Below are positions 26,536 through 35,393 of a DNA stretch of 58,064 nt, piece by piece. The first letter of the stretch is position 1; each line of letters opens with the position of its first letter. Source of the DNA: JBDKUD01 sp050943315 (GTDB lineage: Bacteria > Bacillota > Syntrophomonadia > Syntrophomonadales > Syntrophomonadaceae); NCBI GenBank assembly GCA_050943315.1, contig JBMNOY010000009.1, positions 1-58,064 of the forward strand. Reading direction: 5' to 3'. The notes below the pieces were generated by a model. It was not told the DNA's origin. It searched no databases and saw only the letters and a program-made list of their open reading frames with translations. Made by a program: the position numbers and the translations under genes.

Positions 26536-27242
26536 TCGGTTGCCATCCTCCTCTCAACATAATCCCCAAGTACAGACAAAATTTTAGTCATAATGAAATA
26601 AATAACGGCAACCGTTCCCCATATCCAGGCTGCTTCGAAGGTTGTAGAATAAAGCAGTTTGCCGCGCAGTGTTAATTCCTCAGCTGAAATTACCGCTACC
26701 AGTGAAGTATCCTTTAATACTGCTATAAATTCATTTATTAAAGGAGGTACTACTATTTTGTAAGCCTGAGGTAATACAACATAGGTCATGGTTTCCCGCT
26801 TATTCATCCCCAATGAACGTGCTGCTTCAGTCTGTCCTTTGTCAACTGCCTGTATTCCCGCCCGCACTATCTCCGCTATATATGCACCGCTGTTTAAAGA
26901 GCAAGCAATGATAGCGGCAGTAAATGGCTCGGCTTCAAAGATCATAGGCAATATGCCGAAATATATCAACAGTATCTGAACATATAGGGGTGTTCCACGG
27001 AAAAAATCAATATAAGCAGTGGCTATTGCGTATAGTATTTTAGATCTGGACATTTTAAACAGTCCTGCTATCAATCCCAGAACCATTCCTATTAATAAGG
27101 ACAGAACGGTTATTTCCAGCGTTAGCAGTGCACCCTCAAGGAAGTATCCCATATGAGTGGTTACTACCTGGTAACCACTGATGGAGGTCAAATAATCGAT
27201 AATGTTTACTCCGAACACGTAGTGACTTGCTAATTCAGACAT
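26532..27242 (-). CDS. glnP: Polar amino-acid ABC transporter, permease subunit (GlnP)
   Basis: The 236-residue permease has five likely membrane spans and the EAA loop AVDKGQTEAARSLGMNKRETM. The start is the ATG at 27242; GGGGAGG lies upstream, whereas the longer reading overlaps the intercistronic stem-loop. It is coupled to the following ATPase gene by a 4-bp overlap. Confidence 0.94.
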   Translation of the reverse strand: MSELASHYVFGVNIIDYLTSISGYQVVTTHMGYFLEGALLTLEITVLSLLIGMVLGLIAGLFKMSRSKILYAIATAYIDFFRGTPLYVQILLIYFGILPMIFEAEPFTAAIIACSLNSGAYIAEIVRAGIQAVDKGQTEAARSLGMNKRETMTYVVLPQAYKIVVPPLINEFIAVLKDTSLVAVISAEELTLRGKLLYSTTFEAAWIWGTVAVIYFIMTKILSVLGDYVERRMATE

Positions 27243-27270
27243 ATATTGGTTTTCCTCCCCAAAACAAGCC

Positions 27271-27298
27271 AAAAGCGCGAGTTTTGTCCCGCGCTTTT
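27271..27298 (-). terminator. Intercistronic stem-loop between glnH and glnP
   Basis: The 9-bp stem AAAAGCGCG / CGCGCTTTT encloses a 10-nt loop. It sits between the binding-protein stop and the permease ribosome site. Such stems usually act as partial terminators or mRNA stabilisers, giving more binding protein than membrane complex. Confidence 0.7.
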
Positions 27299-27319
27299 AC
27301 AGGCTTAGTTCACAAACTA

Positions 27320-28123
27320 TTAGTTCTTTTCTCCAAACCATTTGGTGTAGATTTTATCATATTCGCCATTAGCTTTTACTTTAGCCAGACCATCATTTAT
27401 CATCTTAAGGGTCTCGGTATCACCTTTCTTTACAGCTATACCATACTGATCCCCGGTAGAGAAAACGTCTCCCACGATTTTTATTTTATCTTTGCCGGTG
27501 GTCTTGATGTAATAGGCAGTAACCGGTAAGTCATTAATAACCGCATCGGCTCCACCCTTCTGGAGTTCCATAAATGCTTCCCCGACAGCGTCAAAGACTG
27601 CTACCTGGGTGGTAGGATCCTGAGCCTTTATTTCATTCTCAGCGTTTAATCCGGTAGTACCAACTTCCCCGGCCAGTCTCTTACCCTTAAGATCTTCCAG
27701 GGACTTTATATCGTTGTTGTCCTGGGCAACAGCAATTACTAAACCTGAATCAAAATAGGGTTCACTAAAATCAACCGACTTCTTTCTGTCCTCAGTAATA
27801 GTCATTGCTGATATAACACAATCATATTTATCAGCTTTTAAGGCAGGAATCAAAGCGTCGAAACCAAGTGTTGATATCTTCACGTCATATCCCTGAACTT
27901 CGCCGATGGCCCGGATTAAATCCATATCAAAACCGGTAAGCTCACCATTTTGAGAAAACTCAAAGGGCGGATATGTAGTCTCTGAAGCAACGAGTAATTG
28001 AGGTTTTTCTTTTTGTTTAGCAGTGTCCTGGTCGGCATCTTGTTTACCGCCACAGCCAGCTATACTGGACAGCAGGCCGAGGATAAGCATTCCGATTACC
28101 AACAACTTTACAGTTTTTTTCAT
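27320..28123 (-). CDS. glnH: Glutamine-type ABC transporter, substrate-binding lipoprotein (GlnH)
   Basis: The 267-residue solute-binding protein has a lipoprotein signal (lipobox IAGC, Cys24) and a charged linker. The core follows with ETTYPPFEF, GFDMDLIRAIGE, MTITEDRKKSVDFSEPYFDSG, GEVGTTG and KKGDTETLKMINDGL. It feeds GlnPQ. It is the first gene of its operon. The ribosome site is AAGGAGTGAAGCTAA. Confidence 0.94.
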   Translation of the reverse strand: MKKTVKLLVIGMLILGLLSSIAGCGGKQDADQDTAKQKEKPQLLVASETTYPPFEFSQNGELTGFDMDLIRAIGEVQGYDVKISTLGFDALIPALKADKYDCVISAMTITEDRKKSVDFSEPYFDSGLVIAVAQDNNDIKSLEDLKGKRLAGEVGTTGLNAENEIKAQDPTTQVAVFDAVGEAFMELQKGGADAVINDLPVTAYYIKTTGKDKIKIVGDVFSTGDQYGIAVKKGDTETLKMINDGLAKVKANGEYDKIYTKWFGEKN

Positions 28124-28217
28124 TTAGCTTCACTCCTTATTTTTTTAGGTCGAGCACAATTTACATTCATTATAGCGACTAATGGTAAGGTCCACAATAA
28201 TTAAATTATAAAAGGGT

Positions 28218-29114
28218 TTATGATGTCCCCAGCAGCAACAATAAAACCACCGGCACCATAAAGGAAAGTATAACACCATTAAAAAAGGCTACCAGGGTGT
28301 ACTTTTCATTCAAATTCTGCTTCATTACGGCCAGGGTAGTATCCATAGTCGAGGCACCTCCCAGGGCTATGGGAGCCAGATTGGAATACCGGGCCAAAAA
28401 AGGTGTGAATAAAAAGGTTATCAACTCCCGCAGGAAATTACTTATAAGGGCTATCAGCCCCAGATTAAAACCAGCCTGGTCGGTTATCATGGCTGCCGCC
28501 AGAGAATAGTAAGCCATTCCTGCCCCAATAGCACCCGCATAATTAAGATTCTTGCCACTGATTGCTCCTGCCATCACTCCTCCGATAATACTGCCCAGTG
28601 TTATTAATACCGGCAATAACAGGTACATTAAATAGCCCGTACGCGCTTCACTGAGCTTGTGAATGGCAAATCTCAGGGTTACCCCAATACCGATATAAAT
28701 TATTATTAGTGCCAGGTCGATAACGTTTTGAGCAGCTCGAGCAGTTAAGATATTAGTCTGTTTACCTATCACTATCCCGAACACCAGGCAGATTATAACC
28801 AAAATTATAAAATTGTACTCATCACTGGGTTTAGTTGTTTCACTGCTGGCATGGGCATAACGGTACTCTTTAATAAATAATTTTTCCCATGCCATTACTA
28901 AAACAAGGCTGGCCAGGCAGGATAACAAACAAAATAGTACTGATTCTATGCCCAATCGCGGTAAAGCCAAAAGCAGCTGCCGGTCACTGCCGATATGAAT
29001 ACCCATTCCCAGCAGAAGAACGGTAAGTCCGGCCCGAATAGCCGGGTCAGCCCAATTCTTGAGCTGATATGCAAACACCATGCCCACCAGGAGGAAAGCA
29101 AAAGGAAGCCACAC
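28218..29114 (-). CDS. lysO: Lysine exporter LysO family membrane protein
   Basis: The 298-residue protein has about eight hydrophobic spans. The segments LGMGIHIGSDRQLL, FGIVIGKQT, GAGMAYYSLAAAMI and PIALGGASTMDTTLAVMKQ are typical of LysO (YbjE, DUF340), which exports L-lysine and toxic analogues. The ribosome site is AGGAGGATCAAACCGGT with GTG as start. The upstream 221 bp carry a perfect palindrome (29252-29265) but no recognisable lysine riboswitch. Transcribed alone. Confidence 0.9.
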   Translation of the reverse strand: MWLPFAFLLVGMVFAYQLKNWADPAIRAGLTVLLLGMGIHIGSDRQLLLALPRLGIESVLFCLLSCLASLVLVMAWEKLFIKEYRYAHASSETTKPSDEYNFIILVIICLVFGIVIGKQTNILTARAAQNVIDLALIIIYIGIGVTLRFAIHKLSEARTGYLMYLLLPVLITLGSIIGGVMAGAISGKNLNYAGAIGAGMAYYSLAAAMITDQAGFNLGLIALISNFLRELITFLFTPFLARYSNLAPIALGGASTMDTTLAVMKQNLNEKYTLVAFFNGVILSFMVPVVLLLLLGTS

Positions 29115-29251
29115 CGGTTTGATCCTCCTATACTTAATAGTTGATAATCTCAGGTTGGTATGTAATGGACGGGCTAAAAACTAAGTGCTCAGTTGTTTTA
29201 TTATGTGCCAGAAAAGGTTAGATTATCTTAAAAGCAGCTGAAACTGCAGGA

Positions 29252-29265
29252 ATAGAACGTTCTAT
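29252..29265. promoter_or_regulatory. 14-bp perfect palindrome upstream of lysO, candidate operator
   Basis: ATAGAACGTTCTAT reads the same on both strands and lies about 140 bp before the lysO start. It is close to GCAGCTGAAACTGC, which contains a GCAG/CTGC inverted repeat. It could bind a dimeric regulator. Only the symmetry is seen. Confidence 0.4.
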
Positions 29266-29324
29266 AGCTCGGGAGTAAAATATGCTATGGCAACAAATCG
29301 ATCAGGGTAAGTTGCTGCCCATAA

Positions 29325-29353
29325 TAAAAAGCCGGCTAACTCTGGCCGACTTT
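29325..29353 (-). terminator. Terminator overlapping the end of yggU
   Basis: The minus-strand stem GTCGGC / GCCGGC (one G-U pair) has a loop of about 8 nt followed by TTTTTATT. The stem includes the stop codon of the YggU gene. It ends the long ylm-divIVA operon. Confidence 0.8.
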
Positions 29354-29626
29354 CGCTAATAACTGTTCCTTGTTTATTCCGCTAATCTCAATAAGTTTGT
29401 TTCTGGAGGTCTCCCCTTTTATTAGACTTATATCCCTTTTGGGAACCCCGAGCAAACCGGAAAGGTACACTATTAGAGCTTCATTGGCTTCCCCGTCAAC
29501 CGGAGGAGCAGTTAGTTTAATTTTTAGCACCCCATCCTGTTCTCCAGCTATTAGATTCCTGGATGAACGCGGCTGAACCTTTACTTCTATTCTTACCCCT
29601 TGTGGGGTGTCGGTAATCCTAAGCAT
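29336..29626 (-). CDS. yggU: DUF167 / UPF0235 (YggU family) protein
   Basis: The 96-residue protein has the family pattern VRIEVKVQPRSSRN...LKIKLTAPPVDGEANEALIVYLS and GETSRNKLIEI. It is a small cytosolic alpha/beta protein of unknown function, commonly found beside ylm and divIVA genes. It overlaps the divIVA stop by 8 bp, implying coupling. Confidence 0.92.
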   Translation of the reverse strand: MLRITDTPQGVRIEVKVQPRSSRNLIAGEQDGVLKIKLTAPPVDGEANEALIVYLSGLLGVPKRDISLIKGETSRNKLIEISGINKEQLLAKVGQS

Positions 29627-30122
29627 CCGCTTTAGCCCCAGAAACCTGCTCTAGTTTTTCCAACAGTTCTTTCATGTCTTTGCCATAGAAGAAGTTTGCT
29701 AATTCTTCAATTTTACGCTGGTTCTTCTCCAGCATCTCCATTTCGATGTTCATTTGTGCTTTTAGTTCCATATTGAAAACGTTCATCCTTTTTACTATCT
29801 CTTGATAAACTCCTAAAATAGAGGCGACATGACGTTTGGCATCTTCCAAAAATAAGTTTGCCTCCTTATGGGCATTAGCAACTACCTCTTCAGCAGTCTT
29901 CTGGGCTAAAATAATACTGTTGTTCATAGTTTCTTCCATTTTACGGTACTTATCCAGTTCATATTGTATCCTCTGCATACCTTCCCTTAGTTGGGAATTA
30001 TCTCCGTATAAGCTTTCATAATCCTGGGACAGCCTAACCAAAAAATTTCTTACTTCATCTTCATCAAATCCGCGAAAACGTTTCTTAAATTGTTGATTGC
30101 GTATTTCCATGGCGGTAATCAA
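29619..30122 (-). CDS. divIVA: Cell-division protein DivIVA (TTG start)
   Basis: The 167-residue coiled-coil protein binds curved membrane at poles and septa. The N-terminal domain MITAMEIRNQQFKKRFRGFDEDEVRNFL aligns with the classical DivIVA opening including its membrane-tip segment. This supports the TTG start at 30122, which has GGGGGAG at good spacing, over the internal ATG four codons later. The rest is coiled coil. It overlaps the U32 gene by 38 bp and YggU by 8 bp. Confidence 0.95.
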   Translation of the reverse strand: MITAMEIRNQQFKKRFRGFDEDEVRNFLVRLSQDYESLYGDNSQLREGMQRIQYELDKYRKMEETMNNSIILAQKTAEEVVANAHKEANLFLEDAKRHVASILGVYQEIVKRMNVFNMELKAQMNIEMEMLEKNQRKIEELANFFYGKDMKELLEKLEQVSGAKADA

Positions 30123-32043
30123 TCAAACTCCCCCTTGAAGCCAAATTATTAACAAGTGGTGTAGTTGTTAACCCTCGTGGGGAAATATCCAGCAATCTGT
30201 TATAATTATCCTCTTGTTTCCACAGGCCTTGCTTCAATTCCTTGACCGCACTGCTGTAGATTGCCACTACCTGTTCAAGTATTTCCTCACTATAATACTG
30301 GCCCTCAATCCTGAGTGATTTAACTCCCAGGCTGTTTAAAGCTGGTATATATGAGAGTAAACACAAATCATAGGGATAGAATATATAGTTACGACAATTA
30401 GAATCGGTACTAATTCTATATTTCTGTTCGTATTCGTCAACCAGGAAATAATGATCATCCTGGCAATAACCCGTACATTCCCCATCCTGGCAATTGACTG
30501 CACGTGGTAAACACAGATCGGTAATTATTGCGCACAAAGGTCCATGAACCGTAACTTCAACTGGGATACCTGACTTGGCTATGGTTTGCAGACCATCTAG
30601 GTCTATCTCCAGTGGAGCGGATAAGCGCGCTATTCCGTTTTCCTGCAAGATTCTTCCTGCCCGGCAATTAATTATATTTAGTCCTGGCCCGGCCCATATT
30701 TCCTTTTCTCCTAAGCCTGAATTCATTATTAGATTCAGGCTGCCATAATCATTTACAATGAATCCGTCCAGCCGGTCCAATCGTAATCCGTTCAGGTACT
30801 TCCTTAACAGCGGAAGGTCATCCTCAGTTACAATGCGTGGGGTCTCCAAAAATATTTTACTTTTTTCAGTAATCTTTAAAGCTTCATCCAGCAAGGCTGT
30901 ACTGGACTGTACTCTTCCCTGACGGATAGTATCCATGCCCACTATGATATTAGTGACACCATGGTTTAATATGTGTAAGCTTTCGATACTTCCAACTTTC
31001 ACGGTCAAATCCAGTTCAATGTTACCACTACCGGCAAAGCTGTCCTGGTAATAGTCCTCCTTTTTTAGAGGCTCGGCTTTAACAGTAGTGGTTGGGAAAA
31101 ACGGTTCTCTTTCACCAGTAAGGCCAATTGACTCAATACCTGGTCGGGCCAGTAAGTTCCCGGTCGTATAGTCCCTGACCCGGTGCAAATTTAATTCGGT
31201 CAGTGCGGCTTCATCAACCTGATAGGTATTAATATTATCGATAACCCGGTCCAGGGCTTCACGATAGGTGCGAATAAGAAAGGCCACATATTCTGCGGTC
31301 CTCATGCGGCCTTCTATTTTAAAGGAACTAACTCCGGCTCTGGCGAGATCAGCCAAATGAGCATAAAGGCACAGGTCTTTATTGGCCAGCACATATCTAT
31401 ACCCAGTATTAAGGCCATTACCCTCTACGCGGTATTTCCAGCGGCAGGGTTTTTTACAGCGGCCCCGGTTGCTGCTTTCTCCCAGGAACAAGTAACTCAT
31501 ATAACACTGTCCGGTATGGGATACACAAAGATCCCCGTGAGCAAAGTACTCTAGAACCATATCAGTTGCTTTATGGATAGCACTTATTTCCTGCAAAGAG
31601 ACATTTTTGGAGAGAATAATACGGGACAAACCCTTATTCTGAAGGAATTTAACCGCCTGGGAATTGCCGACACCCATCTGCACACTGCCATGGATATCAA
31701 TGCCCAAGCCCAACTCATGGTGCAGGTCTACCACACCCAGGTCCTGAACTATTAAGGCATCGACTTTGATATCGTTCAGAAATAACAGATAATCCTTAAG
31801 TTCTTCAATCTCATTATCGTTATACAGGTTGTTAACGGTAACATATAACTTTTTTCCTTGTGCATGGAGGAAATCAACTGCCTGTTCCAACTCATTATCA
31901 GTAAAATTAAAGTCGGACTTAAGCATACGCATATTAAATTTTTTTCCGCCCAAATATACAGCGTCAGCACCTGCCCGGGCTACACTCTGCATTACATCCC
32001 ATTTGCCGGCAGGTGCAAGTAATTCTATCTCGTGATCTAGCAT
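30085..32043 (-). CDS. Peptidase U32 family protein (YhbU/RlhA-like)
   Basis: The 652-residue protein opens with LLAPAGKWDVMQSVARAGADAVYLGGKKFNMR, then the U32 signature EYFAHGDLCVSHTGQCYMS with GRCKKPCRWKYR, where conserved cysteines would bind an iron-sulfur cluster. Related members hydroxylate rRNA or tRNA rather than cleave protein. The C-terminal half carries a second cysteine group (CLPRAVNCQDGECTGYC). The long form is common in Clostridia. GGGAG precedes the ATG. It is upstream of divIVA in the same operon. Confidence 0.9.
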   Translation of the reverse strand: MLDHEIELLAPAGKWDVMQSVARAGADAVYLGGKKFNMRMLKSDFNFTDNELEQAVDFLHAQGKKLYVTVNNLYNDNEIEELKDYLLFLNDIKVDALIVQDLGVVDLHHELGLGIDIHGSVQMGVGNSQAVKFLQNKGLSRIILSKNVSLQEISAIHKATDMVLEYFAHGDLCVSHTGQCYMSYLFLGESSNRGRCKKPCRWKYRVEGNGLNTGYRYVLANKDLCLYAHLADLARAGVSSFKIEGRMRTAEYVAFLIRTYREALDRVIDNINTYQVDEAALTELNLHRVRDYTTGNLLARPGIESIGLTGEREPFFPTTTVKAEPLKKEDYYQDSFAGSGNIELDLTVKVGSIESLHILNHGVTNIIVGMDTIRQGRVQSSTALLDEALKITEKSKIFLETPRIVTEDDLPLLRKYLNGLRLDRLDGFIVNDYGSLNLIMNSGLGEKEIWAGPGLNIINCRAGRILQENGIARLSAPLEIDLDGLQTIAKSGIPVEVTVHGPLCAIITDLCLPRAVNCQDGECTGYCQDDHYFLVDEYEQKYRISTDSNCRNYIFYPYDLCLLSYIPALNSLGVKSLRIEGQYYSEEILEQVVAIYSSAVKELKQGLWKQEDNYNRLLDISPRGLTTTPLVNNLASRGSLIDYRHGNTQSTI

Positions 32044-32058
32044 TACTTACTCCCTTAT

Positions 32059-32325
32059 CTATAGAAATAGTATAATCAGTTTAATAACTATTCTGCGGAC
32101 AAACTCAACGGCCAGTACGGCAACAATCGGAGAAAAGTCGATTCCTCCGGTTGCCGGTATAAGCCGGCGAAATGGCCCCATTATAGGTTCGGTTACATCA
32201 TATATGAACCTGATAATAGGTTGACGCGGGTCATGTCTGATAAAAGAGAGCACACAGCGAATAATTATCAACCACACTAAGACTTCGAAAATAATATCGA
32301 CTACCTGAGCAATCTGATAGGACAC
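32059..32325 (-). CDS. ylmG: YggT/YlmG family membrane protein
   Basis: The 88-residue protein has two membrane spans and the family motif FIRHDPRQPIIRFIYDVTEPIMGPFRRLIP. It is linked to cell division and to the neighbouring SepF. The GTG start at 32325 follows AGAGGAGGAAAC. It is in the ylm operon between proC and the U32 gene. Confidence 0.93.
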   Translation of the reverse strand: MSYQIAQVVDIIFEVLVWLIIIRCVLSFIRHDPRQPIIRFIYDVTEPIMGPFRRLIPATGGIDFSPIVAVLAVEFVRRIVIKLIILFL

Positions 32326-32352
32326 TAATAGTTTCCTCCTCTGTACAAGTTC

Positions 32353-33156
32353 CTATTGGCCAAGTTCCACAGACCTTTCATATGCCTTTTCCAGAGCTGC
32401 AAAGAAAGCCTTGCGAATACCGTTTTCCTCTAATTGTCTTAACCCGGCAATAGTAGTTCCACCTGGTGAAGTTACCTGGGCTTTTAAAACTGCAGGGTGT
32501 TCATGGGTTTTTAGCAGCATGGTCATACTGCCCCTAATTGTATTAATCACCAGTTCACTGGCCATTTCCTGACTCAGCCCCAGACTTACCGCTGCATCAA
32601 TCATAGCTTCAGCTACCAGGTAAGCATAACCGGGGCCACTACCGGACACTGCAGTAACCGCATCCAGATACTTTTCCTCGAGAATTACAGCCAAACCCAG
32701 ATTACTAAAAATCCCTTCCACCAACTGCAACTGGCCCGATGAAGCATAGCTCCCGCCGCACACCGCTGATACTCCTTCTGCAACCAGGCAGGGAGTATTA
32801 GGCATTACTCGTACAACCGGGATTTTCTGCCCCAATATGCTTTCAATTAACCGGGTAGGTATTCCGGCAGCGATAGAAACCAGCAACTTCCCCGGCTGCC
32901 ACTGGTCCCGGGTGGTTATTAACACATCTTGGACCTGGGCAGGTTTTACCGCGATAAAAGTAATATCGGCAGCAGCAACTACTCCTGAATTGCTGACTAC
33001 TTTAGCTCCAAATTCGCGGTTAAACAAGTCCGTTCGGGTATCATTTACATCACTTACATAGATATTCTCATAGCGGACTCCATCTCCATTAACAATGCCC
33101 TTTACCAGAGCATAGGCCATGTTGCCACAGCCAATAACACCTAATGCTGGAGTCAA
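32353..33156 (-). CDS. proC: Pyrroline-5-carboxylate reductase (TTG start)
   Basis: The 267-residue enzyme makes proline from pyrroline-5-carboxylate with NAD(P)H. The Rossmann motif GVIGCGNMAYALVKG is at the N-terminus and the C-terminal signature is LKAQVTSPGGTTIAGLRQLEENGIR. The TTG start at 33156 has GGGGGTGA upstream and lies 2 bp after the sepF stop. Insertion of proC in the sepF-ylmG interval is common in Firmicutes. Confidence 0.96.
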   Translation of the reverse strand: MTPALGVIGCGNMAYALVKGIVNGDGVRYENIYVSDVNDTRTDLFNREFGAKVVSNSGVVAAADITFIAVKPAQVQDVLITTRDQWQPGKLLVSIAAGIPTRLIESILGQKIPVVRVMPNTPCLVAEGVSAVCGGSYASSGQLQLVEGIFSNLGLAVILEEKYLDAVTAVSGSGPGYAYLVAEAMIDAAVSLGLSQEMASELVINTIRGSMTMLLKTHEHPAVLKAQVTSPGGTTIAGLRQLEENGIRKAFFAALEKAYERSVELGQ

Positions 33157-33158
33157 TA

Positions 33159-33599
33159 CTATTCACCCCCGACAGTTTTAACAGCCCGGGGGAAATTCGC
33201 CTTACGCATTATATAGCGATGGTCCTTGGCTATTTCAACATTACTGGGGGCAAAAAGGAAAATGTTGTTGCCCAGTTGTTGACTGTTACCTTCAAGTGCA
33301 TAAGTAGTACCACTAATAAAATCGATAATTTTTTGGGATACTTCGGGTGCAGTATTTTCGAAATTTAGGATTATTTGTTTTCGGCTTTTCAGGTGGTCAG
33401 CTAATACCTGTGCTTCATCAAAAGAGTGGGGCTCACAAACTACTACTTTTATACTCTTGTTAGTATGTATACTTACTAAATTGGTTATCCCTTTGCGCTC
33501 GGACTCATTTGGCCCAGGCTGTGGTAATTGAACTACTTCTTCCCTTTCTTCTTCGGTCTGAACCCCAAACCATGTCCACACCTTGTCAATAATACTCAT
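33159..33599 (-). CDS. sepF: Cell-division protein SepF
   Basis: The 146-residue protein has an N-terminal amphipathic membrane-binding helix (MSIIDKVWTWFGVQTEEE), a linker, and the SepF core (VVVCEPHSFDEAQVLADHLKS, NFENTAPEVSQKIIDFISGTTYAL, NIFLFAPSNVEI). SepF polymers anchor FtsZ at the septum. AAGGAGGG precedes the ATG. It sits downstream of YlmE, the conserved order. Confidence 0.97.
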   Translation of the reverse strand: MSIIDKVWTWFGVQTEEEREEVVQLPQPGPNESERKGITNLVSIHTNKSIKVVVCEPHSFDEAQVLADHLKSRKQIILNFENTAPEVSQKIIDFISGTTYALEGNSQQLGNNIFLFAPSNVEIAKDHRYIMRKANFPRAVKTVGGE

Positions 33600-33625
33600 T
33601 CCTGTACCCTCCTTAAGTTAAAATT

Positions 33626-34297
33626 CTACTTCTGAAAAAGAGCACTTCCAATCCTCACAATGGTAGCACCCTCTTCAATTGCAACCTCAAAATCAGCAGT
33701 CATTCCCATAGACAGATGCTTTAAATCAGCATTATAAAATGGTTTCTTTCCTAGTTCCTCTTTTAATCGTCGTAGTTCACGAAATACCGGTCTGGTTTGT
33801 TCAGCATCCTCTACTATTGGGGCCACGGTCATAAACCCGCAAATTCGGATAGCTTCAAGCTGTCCTGCCGAATCAAGAAAACTATTGACATCGTTGGGGT
33901 TAAACCCAGCTTTTTGTTCCTCTCCGGCAATATTAATTTCTAATAGAACCGGAACTTGAATATTTAAAAGCTTGCCCCGTTTATTAATTTCTTCGGCTAG
34001 ATTCCACCTGTCCACCGAGTGAATAAGACAAACCCGGCCTACTACATCTTTTACCTTGTTGGTTTGCAGTCTGCCAATCATATGCCACCGGGCTTCGGGA
34101 ATATGCTGCATCTTGATTTTTAATTCTTGTACCCGGTTTTCACCGAGATTGGTAAGACCCAGATCAAAAGCCTGCCGGGCAACTTCCGGCGTAACTGTTT
34201 TAGTTACTGCTACTAAAGTAATATCTGATGCCTGGCGTCCACTCCGTTGAGCTGCCGCTGCAATACGTTTTTTTATCTGTGCTGCTCTTTGTTCCAT
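33626..34297 (-). CDS. ylmE: PLP homeostasis protein YggS/YlmE
   Basis: The 223-residue PLP-binding protein is of the COG0325 family, with the lysine in TLVAVTKTV, GLTNLGENRVQEL, RWHMIGRLQTNK and the C-terminal LSMGMTADFEVAIEEGATIVRIGSALF. It buffers pyridoxal phosphate. The start was placed at the ATG at 34297, because AAAGGAG is about 10 nt upstream; the in-frame TTG at 34306 is too close to it. Confidence 0.95.
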   Translation of the reverse strand: MEQRAAQIKKRIAAAAQRSGRQASDITLVAVTKTVTPEVARQAFDLGLTNLGENRVQELKIKMQHIPEARWHMIGRLQTNKVKDVVGRVCLIHSVDRWNLAEEINKRGKLLNIQVPVLLEINIAGEEQKAGFNPNDVNSFLDSAGQLEAIRICGFMTVAPIVEDAEQTRPVFRELRRLKEELGKKPFYNADLKHLSMGMTADFEVAIEEGATIVRIGSALFQK

Positions 34298-34400
34298 ATC
34301 TGCCAAACTCCTTTATCAAGGAACACTAACACCTAAGAAATTAAATATAGTCCTTAGTTTCTACAATTATTGCTTTATCTCCTTCATTACTAATCTGTAT

Positions 34401-35372
34401 TTATCTGTTGCTATATAGATTTTTGCTGCCATTTGAAATGTTCAAGAAAAATCCGGGGCTTTTAATTATCATTTCATTGGCCTCTAACCCTTCCACCACC
34501 GCCATTCGGTTGTTCTTTTTGAGCACCCGAACCGCTTTAAATTCCACCTTTTGACCGTTTAGATAGAATACTCCCGGAACTGAATCCTTAACGACTATTG
34601 CACTAAGCGGAACCATATACCCGCTCTTAATATTAAAAATACAGGTTGCTTCAATATATCTCTGTCCCACCAGTTCAGGGCTAAAATCAGCCATTTCCGC
34701 CAAAAGAGCCACTTCATTAGAGAGTTTATTAGCTTTTTTAACTATTCCTGAACCTAATTTCCTATCCCGGTAGATTATTTCTACAGGTTGATCAGGTCTA
34801 ATGGTAAGCTTTCCCTTATCTGCCCGGTAATGTATTATTAGCCTGGTCGGGTTTAAGTTATTCACGATTTTAAAAACCGGATACCCACCGTAGCAATGTT
34901 CTCGAGAACCTGCGTTTACAGACGGTTTGAAGTGAAAGACTTCGATGCCTAAATTATCAAAATTAAGGTTAGCAAAGACTTTCTCGAGACCATCGGTCCT
35001 GGTCGTGTAAATTCCGGGGGTAATTGCCACCATTGGATGGCGGGCTTGCGATTTACTTACAAAATATCCCACTACCTGATTTCTTCGCACCCGGTCGTTT
35101 TCCCTGACCATATTCTCAAAATAGCCTTCTTCAGGTGCATAATAGGTTGTCTCGTCATTCAGCACGATAGCTTTGACATTAATCTTATCACCAAGTGATC
35201 CTGTCTTACTCACGATTACTTCCGGGCTCTTATTGCCTATACTGTACATAGTATAACTATATAAGCCATATAGCACAAATACAACTACAAATAGGGACCC
35301 GATTATTATTTGCCAGCGTAATAAAAGCTTAAATCTTTGTTTATTGATATAACGATTTTGCCTCGACGACAA
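34401..35372 (-). CDS. HlyD-like membrane-anchored envelope protein (TTG start)
   Basis: The protein has about 323 residues: one N-terminal membrane span (IIIGSLFVVVFVLYGLYSYTM) and then beta-rich periplasmic-adaptor-like domains, including a lipoyl-like VKAIVLNDETTYYAPEEGYFENMVRENDRVRRNQVVGYF hairpin motif in parts. Such proteins occur in clostridial ylm clusters. The true partner is unknown; no ABC or RND exporter is nearby. The start is TTG at 35372 after GGGGGAG. The sensor kinase gene is just upstream, so it may be controlled with it. Confidence 0.7.
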   Translation of the reverse strand: MSSRQNRYINKQRFKLLLRWQIIIGSLFVVVFVLYGLYSYTMYSIGNKSPEVIVSKTGSLGDKINVKAIVLNDETTYYAPEEGYFENMVRENDRVRRNQVVGYFVSKSQARHPMVAITPGIYTTRTDGLEKVFANLNFDNLGIEVFHFKPSVNAGSREHCYGGYPVFKIVNNLNPTRLIIHYRADKGKLTIRPDQPVEIIYRDRKLGSGIVKKANKLSNEVALLAEMADFSPELVGQRYIEATCIFNIKSGYMVPLSAIVVKDSVPGVFYLNGQKVEFKAVRVLKKNNRMAVVEGLEANEMIIKSPGFFLNISNGSKNLYSNR

Positions 35373-35393
35373 TTGGTCTCCCCCCAAGGGATA

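Noticed and set aside
29115..29335. Lysine riboswitch before lysO
   Set aside because: The conserved L-box core is absent; only a palindrome is seen.
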